From: a virus
Length of the DNA: 50,379 nucleotides
IMG/VR virus record: IMGVR_UViG_3300050020_000163
Span: 1 to 50,379 of that record
Reading direction: 5' to 3' (one strand)
The position numbers and the translations under genes were made by a program. This document shows positions 1-7,202 of this stretch, in pieces. How positions within the stretch are numbered: the first letter of the stretch is position 1; each line of letters opens with the position of its first letter. The notes under the pieces were generated by a model. It was given only the letters and a program-made list of their open reading frames with translations, was not told the DNA's origin and did no database searches.

Positions 1-127
1 GTGCCTGCATCGCCCGCAGTGGCAGTGCCTGCATAGCCCGCAGTGGCAGTGCCTGCATAGCCCGCAGTGGCAGTCAATCCCACTATTGCGCGTCCGGCTC
101 CCCCATTGTCGTGGATGTATTGAGCAG
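1..127. repeat. Terminal redundancy, left copy
   Basis: Bases 1-127 are identical to 50253-50379. A repeat of exactly 127 bases at contig ends is the size of a common assembler k-mer, so it most likely marks a closed circle and not a biological terminal repeat. The reading frame of the octapeptide gene continues correctly across the join, which supports circularity. Confidence 0.9.
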
Positions 128-251
128 CGTCACAACGGCCACCGACGAATACGACCACGCCACGTGGGAACTTGCATTTGCCTGTCAGGTCTTTTCCGTG
201 GGCCTCTGTCAGCACACAGGCTTCGTCTACCTCGACCACAAGCCATTTCGC
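1..251. repeat. Long direct repeat, left copy (partner 4141-4391)
   Basis: Bases 1-251 match 4141-4391 without a difference; base 252 (g) differs from 4392 (a). The repeat covers the last three octapeptide units and part of the unique domain of the two paralogous genes. Both copies have the same orientation and lie 4140 bp apart, with sbcC between them. Confidence 0.95.
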
Positions 252-455
252 GGTTTCGGAGAGGTCGCACAAGTTGGCGTCACCTTCACCCCAGGGCAGT
301 CCGTGCAGACCACCACCGCATACTGGCCTGCCGTTCCAGTCCGGCGCTTTGATCGGTCCCGATTCCGGCCACTGGAACCCGTTGTAACTCGTCAGGTCGG
401 CATTGCAGGTTCGGAGTACGAGCATTGTTGATGATTGCTTCCTCTTGGTCCTCAT
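1..455 (-). CDS. Octapeptide-repeat protein, copy 2 (N-terminal part)
   Basis: This is the 5' part of a gene cut by the linearisation. Reading leftward from ATG 455 it passes base 1 and continues at 50252 down to the stop at 49925, giving 783 nt and 260 aa. The N-terminal half is a non-repetitive domain of about 130 residues with conserved Cys, Trp and Gly, including CGGGLHGLPWGEG and the segment KCKFPRGVVVFVGG. It then enters 8-residue repeats of the form TATAG(Y/D/N)(A/R)G. The start overlaps the TGA of the upstream gene (ATGA); a second start, MLVLRTC, lies 10 codons in. The domain resembles uncharacterised phage proteins, and I know of no proven function. Copy 1 (3810-4592) has exactly the same length. 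The domain is certain as coding sequence; the role is unknown. Confidence 0.85.
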   Translation of the reverse strand, partial: MRTKRKQSSTMLVLRTCNADLTSYNGFQWPESGPIKAPDWNGRPVCGGGLHGLPWGEGDANLCDLSETAKWLVVEVDEACVLTEAHGKDLTGKCKFPRGVVVFVGGRCDAAQYIHDNGGAGRAIVGLTATAGYAGTATAGYAGTATAGDAG

Positions 456-1126
456 TCCGACACCTCTTTCGGCTCTGAGTCCTTATAGACAATCGCCACA
501 ATCTCCTCTTCGTCAGGACCAGCAACGGGCTCTCCCGGCAACTCTCCGCTCCCGTGACAGGTGTCGCAAATATCGTCTGGATGGATGGCGTTCATTCCGG
601 TCCCCTTGCACGTCGGGCACTCTCGGAAGGGCGAGGATTCCTCGACTTCTTCCTCAGCCCCGACGTCCTCCTGTGCTGTCCATCCGTGATCGGCCGCATA
701 GGCGTCGAGTAGCCGCTGCGTGGTCTGTCGTTCGATGGTGGATTCGATCTCTTCAAAGCGCGTCACACTCGCAAGCTCGCCGTGCGGTTCGGTCTTCTCC
801 ACTATGTAGAAGATTTCAGGGTCAGTGTTCTCCGCGCCCTCGACGGTCATCTGGGCGACCGCATAAGTATTGCCCTCGTCGTCACGGTATATGATGGCCG
901 GGACCGCCTCTGGAAACGGTAAGCCCTGATTCCCGTCCTTGTCTTGCGCGGGAAACGCGGGAGCAAGGTGCATCAACAGCATTGTGTCTCCCAGCTCTTG
1001 CAGGGTATCCATCCAACTGAACCCCTGACCACCGCGCGGGATTAGAACGATCTTGGTAGGACCTCCCGATTTCGCGCTCATTCCCTCGTATTTTACTAAC
1101 AGGTCGATAGGCATAAACTCAGACAT
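452..1126 (-). CDS. Early protein with DnaJ-type zinc ribbon
   Basis: A 224-residue protein starting at ATG 1126 behind a strong AAGGAGG site. The N-terminal 150 residues match no family I recognise. Near the C-terminus (about residues 170-200) sit two CxxCxGxG motifs, CPTCKGTG and CDTCHGSG, the signature of a DnaJ-type zinc-binding domain but without a J domain. An acidic stretch (EEEVEES) precedes it. The stop TGA overlaps the ATG of octapeptide gene copy 2 at 455. It is probably an early accessory protein with a zinc-stabilised tail for protein or nucleic acid binding; that role is inferred. Confidence 0.8.
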   Translation of the reverse strand: MSEFMPIDLLVKYEGMSAKSGGPTKIVLIPRGGQGFSWMDTLQELGDTMLLMHLAPAFPAQDKDGNQGLPFPEAVPAIIYRDDEGNTYAVAQMTVEGAENTDPEIFYIVEKTEPHGELASVTRFEEIESTIERQTTQRLLDAYAADHGWTAQEDVGAEEEVEESSPFRECPTCKGTGMNAIHPDDICDTCHGSGELPGEPVAGPDEEEIVAIVYKDSEPKEVSE

Positions 1127-1323
1127 TGTTTCCTCCTTGGTATAGTCACATTCCAACAAGTGTGTAGGATAAACAGTTCTTCGCCACTGCTCTCTGATCT
1201 CATCAGATACGTCATTGGCTTGCCATTGGCGTCATTGCATAATTCGTATTCGAGGTTTTTACGCTCGGGGCAATCCGTTTCAAACAGATCGTCACTAGTT
1301 CCGTAGAAAGATACTTTAGGCAT
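1096..1323 (-). CDS. Small protein, paralogue of 48648-48983
   Basis: A 75-residue product with an AAAAGGAGC site before ATG 1323. Its first 60 residues align with the protein at 48648-48983: both have a FYG start, an F-E-x-DCP segment and then a basic stretch followed by VYKVR or TYLMR. The C-terminus here diverges abruptly to RRKQCLSLCLSTC and overlaps the next start by 31 nt. The 111-residue paralogue is longer, so this may be a truncated or frameshifted copy. Function unknown. Confidence 0.6.
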   Translation of the reverse strand: MPKVSFYGTSDDLFETDCPERKNLEYELCNDANGKPMTYLMRSESSGEELFILHTCWNVTIPRRKQCLSLCLSTC

Positions 1324-1344
1324 TTCCTTGCTCCTTTTCTAAGT

Positions 1345-1486
1345 GGGGGCCGGTTCCGTGGGCCTTGTTTGTTATGCCTGCCCGGCCCCCGTGCGTTCCC
1401 GCCCCCGCGTGGAGCGGCGGGAAGAGTTATAACTGCCGGGGCGGATCACGGCGCGTCTGGTATAGGCATCAGCGCTACCGCCCCGG
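1345..1486 (-). other. Three tandem hairpins in the sbcC-downstream gap
   Basis: The 192-nt gap 1324-1515 holds three perfect inverted repeats: 1345-1353 with 1382-1390 (GGGGGCCGG arm), 1396-1403 with 1416-1423 (TTCCCGCC arm), and 1436-1444 with 1478-1486 (CCGGGGCGG arm). None is followed by a clear T-run on the minus strand. They lie between the sbcC stop and the 1323 start, so they could be a Rho-independent-like end of the sbcDC message, a structured 5' leader, or both. No protein-like frame was seen in the gap. Confidence 0.55.
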
Positions 1487-1515
1487 AACCTAGCCCCGGA
1501 ACCTACCCGGAGACT

Positions 1516-3813
1516 TTATGCCATCACCTCAATTTGTGTGCCATGCCCGTTCTTTGACACTTCGATTCGCTGAGGTAGACGATCCTTAATGGTGTCGCGG
1601 TGGGAAATGACCAAAATGCAACCGAATACGCTTCGCAGTTTGTTGATACAGTCAATGAGCGCATCTTCCCCTGCCTCGTCTAGGGGACTACAACACTCGT
1701 CTAAAACGAGCGTCTCTATCTTCGTGCCCGTCCTCTGGGCCAACACCCTGCCGAGCGCAATCCTCACGGAGAGGTCAATCCTGAGCTTTTCTCCACCCGA
1801 GAACTCCTCATAGAACCGCTCACCAGTCGAGACCGACACCACAATGTCGAGGGTTTCGGCAATACCACCGCTGGTCTGCCTCTGCGTGACCAACTTCAGG
1901 GACATCTTGCCATCGGACAACTGAGACAGCACTTCGTTGGCGTGATCCTGTATGTCGGGAATCGCCGCATCTATCACAAGCGCCGGTATCCCATTGCGGC
2001 TGAAAGCGTCTTGCAGCGTGACGTATATCATTCGCTTGTGGCCCAACTCCCCGAGCCCCGCAGTGACCCGCAGCAGTTCGGCCTCAGCCTCCGCAATCTG
2101 CTTGAGCCGTTCATCGTATACCGCGATCTGCCCGGCGGTAGTCTCGATTTGCTTGCTGAAACCGCCGCATACCAAATCCCAGTCAAGCCCGAATGGATCA
2201 TCGACCGCGCTAACTTTGGCCTTGAGCGCATCCCGATCTTGATCTAGCCCCATCCCCTGCAGCTTTTTGCCGCGAAGCGTCTTGTCAAGATCGTTCTTCG
2301 ATTTCCGGGCAGCGTCCACGCGGGATTCAGCCGCGGTGATCTCCAGCAGGAGTTCCCGTGCCTGACGATCCGAGTCATACTGCCGCTGGATAGTCTCGTG
2401 CTGGCTCTTGTCGTAGCCGATGGCCTGTCCCTGCATATGGGAGATAGTTGTCGAGAATACGGTGAACTCCTTTTTCCATCGCGCATCAATCTCGGCAATC
2501 TGAGATTCCCCGCGTTCGAGCAGATTCGCGATCAGAGGCTTAACCTCGTCTATTGCCGCCTGATGCTCTTTCGCCTCCGTCTCTAAGTCGAGACTCTTCA
2601 GCCCGGCGTCGCGGGCATCAGCCAGTAGTTTGCACTCCCCGGCCATTGCCGTGCCGTTGCAGGGAACTTCACCCAGCAGGGCAGACCGCCTCCTAGCGTT
2701 CTCTAGGTGAACCTCAACATTCCGAAGCGCCGCCTCGGCGAACCCAAGCTTCTTATCGAGGTCGGCGGTCTCTGACTCCAGCTTCCGCTTCGCCTGTGCA
2801 CTTTCAAGATCGATTGCAGCTTTTGCGGCATCCCTCTCCGACTCCTTATCCCTGTAGGCCTGCGTGAGTTCCACGTATTTGTCTCGGGCGGTGGACAATG
2901 CCACCAGTTCAGCCTCCAACCTGTCAGCCTCCGCGCACTTCTCGCGGATAATTGGAGCCTGGGAGATCAGTCTTTGAGCGCCGTCTACGATGCCCTGCTG
3001 CTCGTTGATCTGGCTGAGTAGCCCGCTCATTTCACGGCTGAGGTCTGCAATCTGCCGTTCCAGTTCCGCAAGCCTAGCCATGTCGGCTTTGGCTGTAGCC
3101 TGCGCCTGCCGCAACTTGTCGCGCTCAGACTCAGCTTCCGTCAGTTGTTTCTTGAGATTATGGAGATCACTCGTCAGCCGCGCCCGGTCCTCCGTCACGT
3201 CGGCCTTGACCGCTATCCGCGTTTCCAGATCATCGCGCTTCGTTCGAGCCACGACCAGGGCCTCGTCAACGCCCTTGACGGTCTGCTTCGCCGCCTCGTG
3301 GAGTGGCCCGAACTTGCCGAGCCTGTCTTCCAGCAGTTGCATCAGGAGTTCCTTGCGCTCCCTCGGCTGCGCAGTGCAGATGCCCGCACTCTCGCCCTGC
3401 AAGACGAAGCTCGACGCCAAGAATAGGTCTTTGTCCATTGCCAGGTCACGAACGATCTTAGCCTGAGTTTCGGCCATAGTCGCGCCTGTCAGCGGTTGCC
3501 AGTCGTCATAGTCACCGACCATGTATTGTAGGTCAGACCGTTTCCCGCGACTCCGCTTACGAATCACGCGGTAGACCTGACCATTGTGCAGATAATCGAA
3601 TTGCACGCTGGCTTCGTCAGAGCCATCCCGAACAAGCCCGTCTATGCGAGAACTACGCGACTCGCCGAAAATGCTCCACAGCATTCCCTCCACAATCGTA
3701 CTCTTGCCCGCCCCGTTGGGTCCGGTGATTGCCGCCGCGTCGATAACCGACAGGTCGATGTCGGCAGATTCGATAGCACGGTAATTCGAGAGTGTGAGGT
3801 TAACGGGTTTCAT
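1516..3813 (-). CDS. sbcC: SbcC/Rad50-like SMC-family ATPase
   Basis: A 765-residue ATPase subunit of a Mre11-Rad50-type nuclease complex, partner of SbcD at 4589-5740. Walker A GPNGAGKST is at residues 31-39. Two long coiled-coil arms follow, with an apex CNGTAMAGEC near residue 395 where Rad50 has its CxxC zinc hook. The ABC signature FSGGEK and a Walker B segment LVLDECC come near the C-terminus, then a VISHR switch. Two features are odd: the hook cysteines are spaced C-x8-C instead of CxxC, and the Walker B Pro is replaced (DECC for DEP). ATG 3813 overlaps the stop of the octapeptide gene (ATGA). It is shorter than the roughly 1050 aa of E. coli SbcC, as is usual in phages. It probably processes DNA ends or hairpins during replication. 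Confidence 0.93.
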   Translation of the reverse strand: MKPVNLTLSNYRAIESADIDLSVIDAAAITGPNGAGKSTIVEGMLWSIFGESRSSRIDGLVRDGSDEASVQFDYLHNGQVYRVIRKRSRGKRSDLQYMVGDYDDWQPLTGATMAETQAKIVRDLAMDKDLFLASSFVLQGESAGICTAQPRERKELLMQLLEDRLGKFGPLHEAAKQTVKGVDEALVVARTKRDDLETRIAVKADVTEDRARLTSDLHNLKKQLTEAESERDKLRQAQATAKADMARLAELERQIADLSREMSGLLSQINEQQGIVDGAQRLISQAPIIREKCAEADRLEAELVALSTARDKYVELTQAYRDKESERDAAKAAIDLESAQAKRKLESETADLDKKLGFAEAALRNVEVHLENARRRSALLGEVPCNGTAMAGECKLLADARDAGLKSLDLETEAKEHQAAIDEVKPLIANLLERGESQIAEIDARWKKEFTVFSTTISHMQGQAIGYDKSQHETIQRQYDSDRQARELLLEITAAESRVDAARKSKNDLDKTLRGKKLQGMGLDQDRDALKAKVSAVDDPFGLDWDLVCGGFSKQIETTAGQIAVYDERLKQIAEAEAELLRVTAGLGELGHKRMIYVTLQDAFSRNGIPALVIDAAIPDIQDHANEVLSQLSDGKMSLKLVTQRQTSGGIAETLDIVVSVSTGERFYEEFSGGEKLRIDLSVRIALGRVLAQRTGTKIETLVLDECCSPLDEAGEDALIDCINKLRSVFGCILVISHRDTIKDRLPQRIEVSKNGHGTQIEVMA

Positions 3814-4592
3814 GGCGCCACCTTTGCCTTTTCGACAAAACAACCGTGCTCATCGAGCACATAAGCTTTGTCGGCAACCAGACCATCCTCACCGATGTAG
3901 CCGGTAACTATGCGATATCTTGCGCCGTCCCAACGCCGAATCTGAATCGTGCCTGCATAGCCCGCAGTGGCAGTGCCTCGATTGCCCGCAGTGGCAGTGC
4001 CTGCATAGCCCGCAGTGGCAGTGCCTGCATCGCCCGCAGTGGCAGTGCCTCGATTGCCCGCAGTGGCAGTGCCTGCATAGCCCGCAGTGGCAGTGCCTCG
4101 ATTGCCCGCAGTGGCAGTGCCTGCATAGCCCGCAGTGGCAGTGCCTGCATCGCCCGCAGTGGCAGTGCCTGCATAGCCCGCAGTGGCAGTGCCTGCATAG
4201 CCCGCAGTGGCAGTCAATCCCACTATTGCGCGTCCGGCTCCCCCATTGTCGTGGATGTATTGAGCAGCGTCACAACGGCCACCGACGAATACGACCACGC
4301 CACGTGGGAACTTGCATTTGCCTGTCAGGTCTTTTCCGTGGGCCTCTGTCAGCACACAGGCTTCGTCTACCTCGACCACAAGCCATTTCGCAGTGTTGGA
4401 GAGGTCACACAACCAGGCATTGCCCTCACCCCAGGGCAGACCGTGAAGACCTCCACCACATACAGGCTTTCCATTCCAGTCTGGAGCTTCGACCGGTCCT
4501 TTTACCGGCCATTGGAAGCCGTTGTGACTCGTCAGGTCGGCCTTGCACGTTCGCAGCACAAGCATTTTTGATGATCCCTTTCCCTTTCTCAT
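3810..4592 (-). CDS. Octapeptide-repeat protein, copy 1
   Basis: A 260-residue protein with two parts. Residues 1 to about 140 form a unique domain (RTCKADLTSHNGFQWP start, CGGGLHGLPWGEG, VVEVDEA). Eleven perfect-phase octapeptides TATAG(Y/D/N)(A/R)G follow, then a C-terminal cap of about 45 residues (IQIRRWDGARYRIVTGYIGEDG). Written as AGYAGTAT, the unit matches 6 of 8 positions of the ice-nucleation-protein consensus AGYGSTxT, including the TxT strand and the tyrosine. Such repeats fold as a beta-solenoid in INP. It lies between sbcD and sbcC with ATGA overlaps on both sides (4592/4589 and 3813/3810), so it is co-translated with them. Starts 4592 and 4566 are both possible. Function unknown. 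Confidence 0.88.
   Translation of the reverse strand: MRKGKGSSKMLVLRTCKADLTSHNGFQWPVKGPVEAPDWNGKPVCGGGLHGLPWGEGNAWLCDLSNTAKWLVVEVDEACVLTEAHGKDLTGKCKFPRGVVVFVGGRCDAAQYIHDNGGAGRAIVGLTATAGYAGTATAGYAGTATAGDAGTATAGYAGTATAGNRGTATAGYAGTATAGNRGTATAGDAGTATAGYAGTATAGNRGTATAGYAGTIQIRRWDGARYRIVTGYIGEDGLVADKAYVLDEHGCFVEKAKVAP
3949..4214 (-). repeat. 24-bp tandem repeat array in octapeptide gene 1
   Basis: Eleven 24-bp units, each close to CCCGCAGTGGCAGTGCCTGC followed by a variable four bases (ATAG, ATCG) or the CTCGATTG form. They encode Tyr-Ala, Asp-Ala or Asn-Arg at the two variable positions. Units are nearly identical even at silent sites, which points to recent expansion or gene conversion. Confidence 0.95.
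4141..4391. repeat. Long direct repeat, right copy (partner 1-251)
   Basis: Identical over 251 bp to the start of the window. Outside it the two octapeptide genes differ at many positions, so this block looks homogenised. Together with 1-251 it brackets a 4.14-kb segment holding sbcC and the zinc-ribbon genes. Confidence 0.95.
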
Positions 4593-5740
4593 ACCGCACA
4601 CGTCCTTTCTAACTCTTCCCCCGCCGCCACAAGCTCGTCTAATGGCGCGTCGGATGACTTGCTCGAATGCCAGACCCGTATCAACTCCCCGACCGATACA
4701 GCGTGGACTATCTCTTCCGACCGAATGGAGGCCACGCGCTGGACGTCCTCGGAGTAGCCTCGGTAATCCCATGCGCCTGCATTCCATACCATTTGCTCGA
4801 ACCACGGATAGTCGGGCTTTTCGTTATCTGGTCGCTGATACGTGAGCCTGCAGATGGAGTCCTTGACGTTCTCCAAGTCGCTTCCCACGCGGAACTCGCC
4901 CTCCTCAAACACGACGGGCACGGTCACATACTCCCTGCACGGAATCGCCACCCGATCCCACGTCCCCGCCTCGGTGTCCATGATCACGTACGACTTAAAT
5001 TGGTTTTCCTCCCCAAAGTCAATTCTATCGGTGCTCCCGCAGTAGAACACGTTGGGCCTCCCAAAACTGCCGAAGTCCTGCGCGTAGTGTACATGACCGA
5101 GCGCCGTAAACGTGAACTCCTCCGGTATTGCGCTCAGCGGAATCACGATGTCGCGCCCTGCCATAATCCCCCGCTCCGCCCCCGGCTCCGCCACATCAAG
5201 CGAGATATGACTGAGCAGGACGGACGGCAACTTCGGGTCAAGCTGGGCGGCGAGCCCCCGAAGTATTTGCTGCATGTGAGCAGATATGAGATCATCCGCG
5301 TCCTGCGGGGAGAGCTTGTCGTAGCCGTCGAGAGTGGCGGCCAGCTGAGCCCGGTTGGGATAGGGCAGAGTGGCGATTTGGACATCAAAATACCTCAGTA
5401 GCTGAGGCGTGTTGAATGCGTTCTGCCCGAAGATTGGCTCCAGCGCGTTATGCTCATTTGCGGCCCTCGGCAGGTCGTGATTGCCCGGTATGGCATAGAT
5501 TGGCGCATCGGCCTCCCGAAGCGCGTTGCTCACCAATACCAACTCAGTCGGAGTCGGTTTGTGATTGCGGAATAAGTCGCCACCCATCAGAATTAGATCG
5601 ACATTCCTCTTGTTGGCGTCCATTATTACAAACTCCAGCGACTGCACGGTATCCAGCAGACGGCTATTTAGCGCACTGGATTCATCCGTTCGTTTCGCGT
5701 AACTCCCAATATGGCAATCAGAGAAAGCGGCGATCCTCAC
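4589..5740 (-). CDS. sbcD: SbcD/Mre11-like nuclease
   Basis: A 383-residue metallophosphoesterase-fold nuclease, catalytic partner of SbcC. All phosphodiesterase motifs are visible in order: DCHIGS (Asp8, His10), GGDLFRN, PGNHDLP, LSHISLD and ALGHVHYAQ, which supply the two-metal site of Mre11 nucleases. The C-terminal part resembles the capping and SbcC-contact region. GTG 5740 overlaps the stop of the previous gene (GTGA), and the protein motif begins directly after this start (VRIAAFSDCH), so the longer upstream frame is not needed. The downstream neighbour is the octapeptide gene, an unusual interruption of the sbcDC pair. It likely opens hairpins or processes ends in phage replication and recombination. 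Confidence 0.95.
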   Translation of the reverse strand: MRIAAFSDCHIGSYAKRTDESSALNSRLLDTVQSLEFVIMDANKRNVDLILMGGDLFRNHKPTPTELVLVSNALREADAPIYAIPGNHDLPRAANEHNALEPIFGQNAFNTPQLLRYFDVQIATLPYPNRAQLAATLDGYDKLSPQDADDLISAHMQQILRGLAAQLDPKLPSVLLSHISLDVAEPGAERGIMAGRDIVIPLSAIPEEFTFTALGHVHYAQDFGSFGRPNVFYCGSTDRIDFGEENQFKSYVIMDTEAGTWDRVAIPCREYVTVPVVFEEGEFRVGSDLENVKDSICRLTYQRPDNEKPDYPWFEQMVWNAGAWDYRGYSEDVQRVASIRSEEIVHAVSVGELIRVWHSSKSSDAPLDELVAAGEELERTCAV

Positions 5741-6066
5741 GATTGCACCTCTGCTTTCGCTCTCACGGCCTTGGTCCTCAGCTCGATTGCAAAGTCGAAG
5801 TCCACGCATCCAGCGCACTTCGGGCAGTACCCGTTAAACAGGGTGTCGCTCGGCTCCTCACAGCAGCCACAGATGGCGGCGGTCCGGTCAAATATCCCGA
5901 GCGGTCCAGCGGTGTTGATGAGGTCAACCATATCCGCATGCTTCATGTCGATCTCCAGATCATCACCCAGGACCAAAGTTACGAACCCTGGCCGCAATTT
6001 GTCAGTGAACTCGCAAATGTCGTCCACATCCTCGTGACTGAGTATCCGCCTTTCTATCTTTTTCAT
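5737..6066 (-). CDS. Small zinc-ribbon protein
   Basis: A 109-residue protein starting MKKIERRIL at ATG 6066, overlapping the preceding TGA (ATGA). An N-terminal alpha/beta segment is followed by a four-cysteine cluster, CGCCEEP then CPKCAGC (about residues 66-88), typical of a structural zinc ribbon. It sits between the RDF-like gene and sbcD in a chain of overlapping early genes. No family recognised. Confidence 0.75.
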   Translation of the reverse strand: MKKIERRILSHEDVDDICEFTDKLRPGFVTLVLGDDLEIDMKHADMVDLINTAGPLGIFDRTAAICGCCEEPSDTLFNGYCPKCAGCVDFDFAIELRTKAVRAKAEVQS

Positions 6067-7202
6067 GCCGCCGCCTGCCCTTTCTTCGCATTGGCGAAGC
6101 ACTTAAAGCACTTCGGCGCACCCGTCCGCTTAGTAGTGATCTCTACCACCTGCTCGACGGTGTAGTTGGTCCTGCCGCTAATCGCAGGGGTGATGGGCTG
6201 GTGGCACTCGGCGCACACGGACTCAGACTGCACGGGATCCTCCGCTTCTTCCGCGAGCGGGTCGTAGTCGGCATCGTCGGAGGACTCGATTGGCCCAATT
6301 ATCTCCCCGGTTTTAGGATCAACGTTAACCGGCGCCTGCTCACCGAGGACGAAGTCCTCTTCAGCATCTGGCGCATCGTCCTGCTCATAGTCCTGCTCAA
6401 TGATCTCCGCGTCGTAGGTCTCACCTACCTGTTGGGCATTCAGCACGTCAAGCCAACTGGACTCAATATGCAGGAGATAGGGGCTTGTTGTGCCCAAGAT
6501 TATCTTCCCGTTTTGCTTCATTGGCACGTGGAATTCGCGCTCATTGGTGAGTGACAGAAGCAGTTCCACTCCTGCGACTCTGCCTCTTCGTGCGTTTCGG
6601 AGGGTTGCAATCTCCATCAGCAGGGCAGCGTGGTTGTTGTCGCTCTTAGTGACGATCTGCCAGTAGCCAAGCCCGCCAGCGTAGATGATGGCAAAGCGGA
6701 ATCGATGGTACCAGGCACACCCCTTGCAAGCATCAGTCTGCACACACTCCGCAGGCTCATATTCAAAGCTGGTTTCGTTAAGCCGGACGCATCCATTACC
6801 CTCAGTCTTTCGGCACTTGAGTTTGCCGTTCTGGCCGTAAAGATCACAGGATGTGACCATAGCCGCTTTGAGGTCGTTCGACAGCAGCATTATGGGTAGT
6901 TGCTTCGGCTTGTCCGGGTCTTCGCCCATCTCGTCGAGTTTGGCGCGGAAGCGTTTGTCTTCCCGTAGCTTGTCAGGCATTACGAAATATTCGGTCGCCA
7001 CGGGTCGGTCGTACTCGTAATTCTGACCGTTTGCTCTCGCTCCCGTGCCGTGGACTTTGACGCCCAGGTGGATGTTGCCGAGCTTCCGAAGCTGAAACCG
7101 ATACTCTTCATCGCCCGTCTCGCGCAGGGCAATCTCAGCGCCAATCTGCTGGCGAGGGGATATTGCCCCGACCTCTCGTTTCGCTAACTTGCTTTCCGAC
7201 AT
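6063..7202 (-). CDS. Putative recombination directionality factor (Gp3-like)
   Basis: A 379-residue protein. The central part (about 60-260) has cysteine-rich segments (LKCRKTEGNGC, ECVQTDACKGC) followed by an alpha/beta stretch, FAIIYAGGLGYWQI, and a late SPYLLHIESS motif. This order resembles the Gp3-like RDF family that lets large serine integrases excise. The C-terminal 120 residues are acidic and end in a CxxC...CxxC zinc ribbon (CAECHQP, CFKCFA). The start is MSESK at 7202; the longer frame would run over the SWIM gene. A serine integrase at 11348 makes an RDF expected. The family call rests on pattern memory only; an unrelated DNA-binding early protein is the alternative. Confidence 0.5.
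   Translation of the reverse strand: MSESKLAKREVGAISPRQQIGAEIALRETGDEEYRFQLRKLGNIHLGVKVHGTGARANGQNYEYDRPVATEYFVMPDKLREDKRFRAKLDEMGEDPDKPKQLPIMLLSNDLKAAMVTSCDLYGQNGKLKCRKTEGNGCVRLNETSFEYEPAECVQTDACKGCAWYHRFRFAIIYAGGLGYWQIVTKSDNNHAALLMEIATLRNARRGRVAGVELLLSLTNEREFHVPMKQNGKIILGTTSPYLLHIESSWLDVLNAQQVGETYDAEIIEQDYEQDDAPDAEEDFVLGEQAPVNVDPKTGEIIGPIESSDDADYDPLAEEAEDPVQSESVCAECHQPITPAISGRTNYTVEQVVEITTKRTGAPKCFKCFANAKKGQAAA

Noticed and set aside
1-127. True direct terminal repeat of the virion
   Set aside because: The length equals a common assembly k-mer and the ends fall inside a gene and a longer internal repeat.
3908-4198. Minus- and plus-strand frames reading QALPLRAM or SIARSGSA repeats
   Set aside because: They are other frames of the same DNA repeat; only the TATAGYAG frame has a ribosome site, unique flanking domains and gene overlaps.
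3949-4214. Regular 24-bp repeats as a CRISPR array
   Set aside because: Units abut without spacers and keep one reading frame as an octapeptide repeat.
3846-4571. Plus-strand frame of 241 codons across octapeptide gene 1
   Set aside because: A shadow of the repeat gene; stops and starts are not linked to neighbours.
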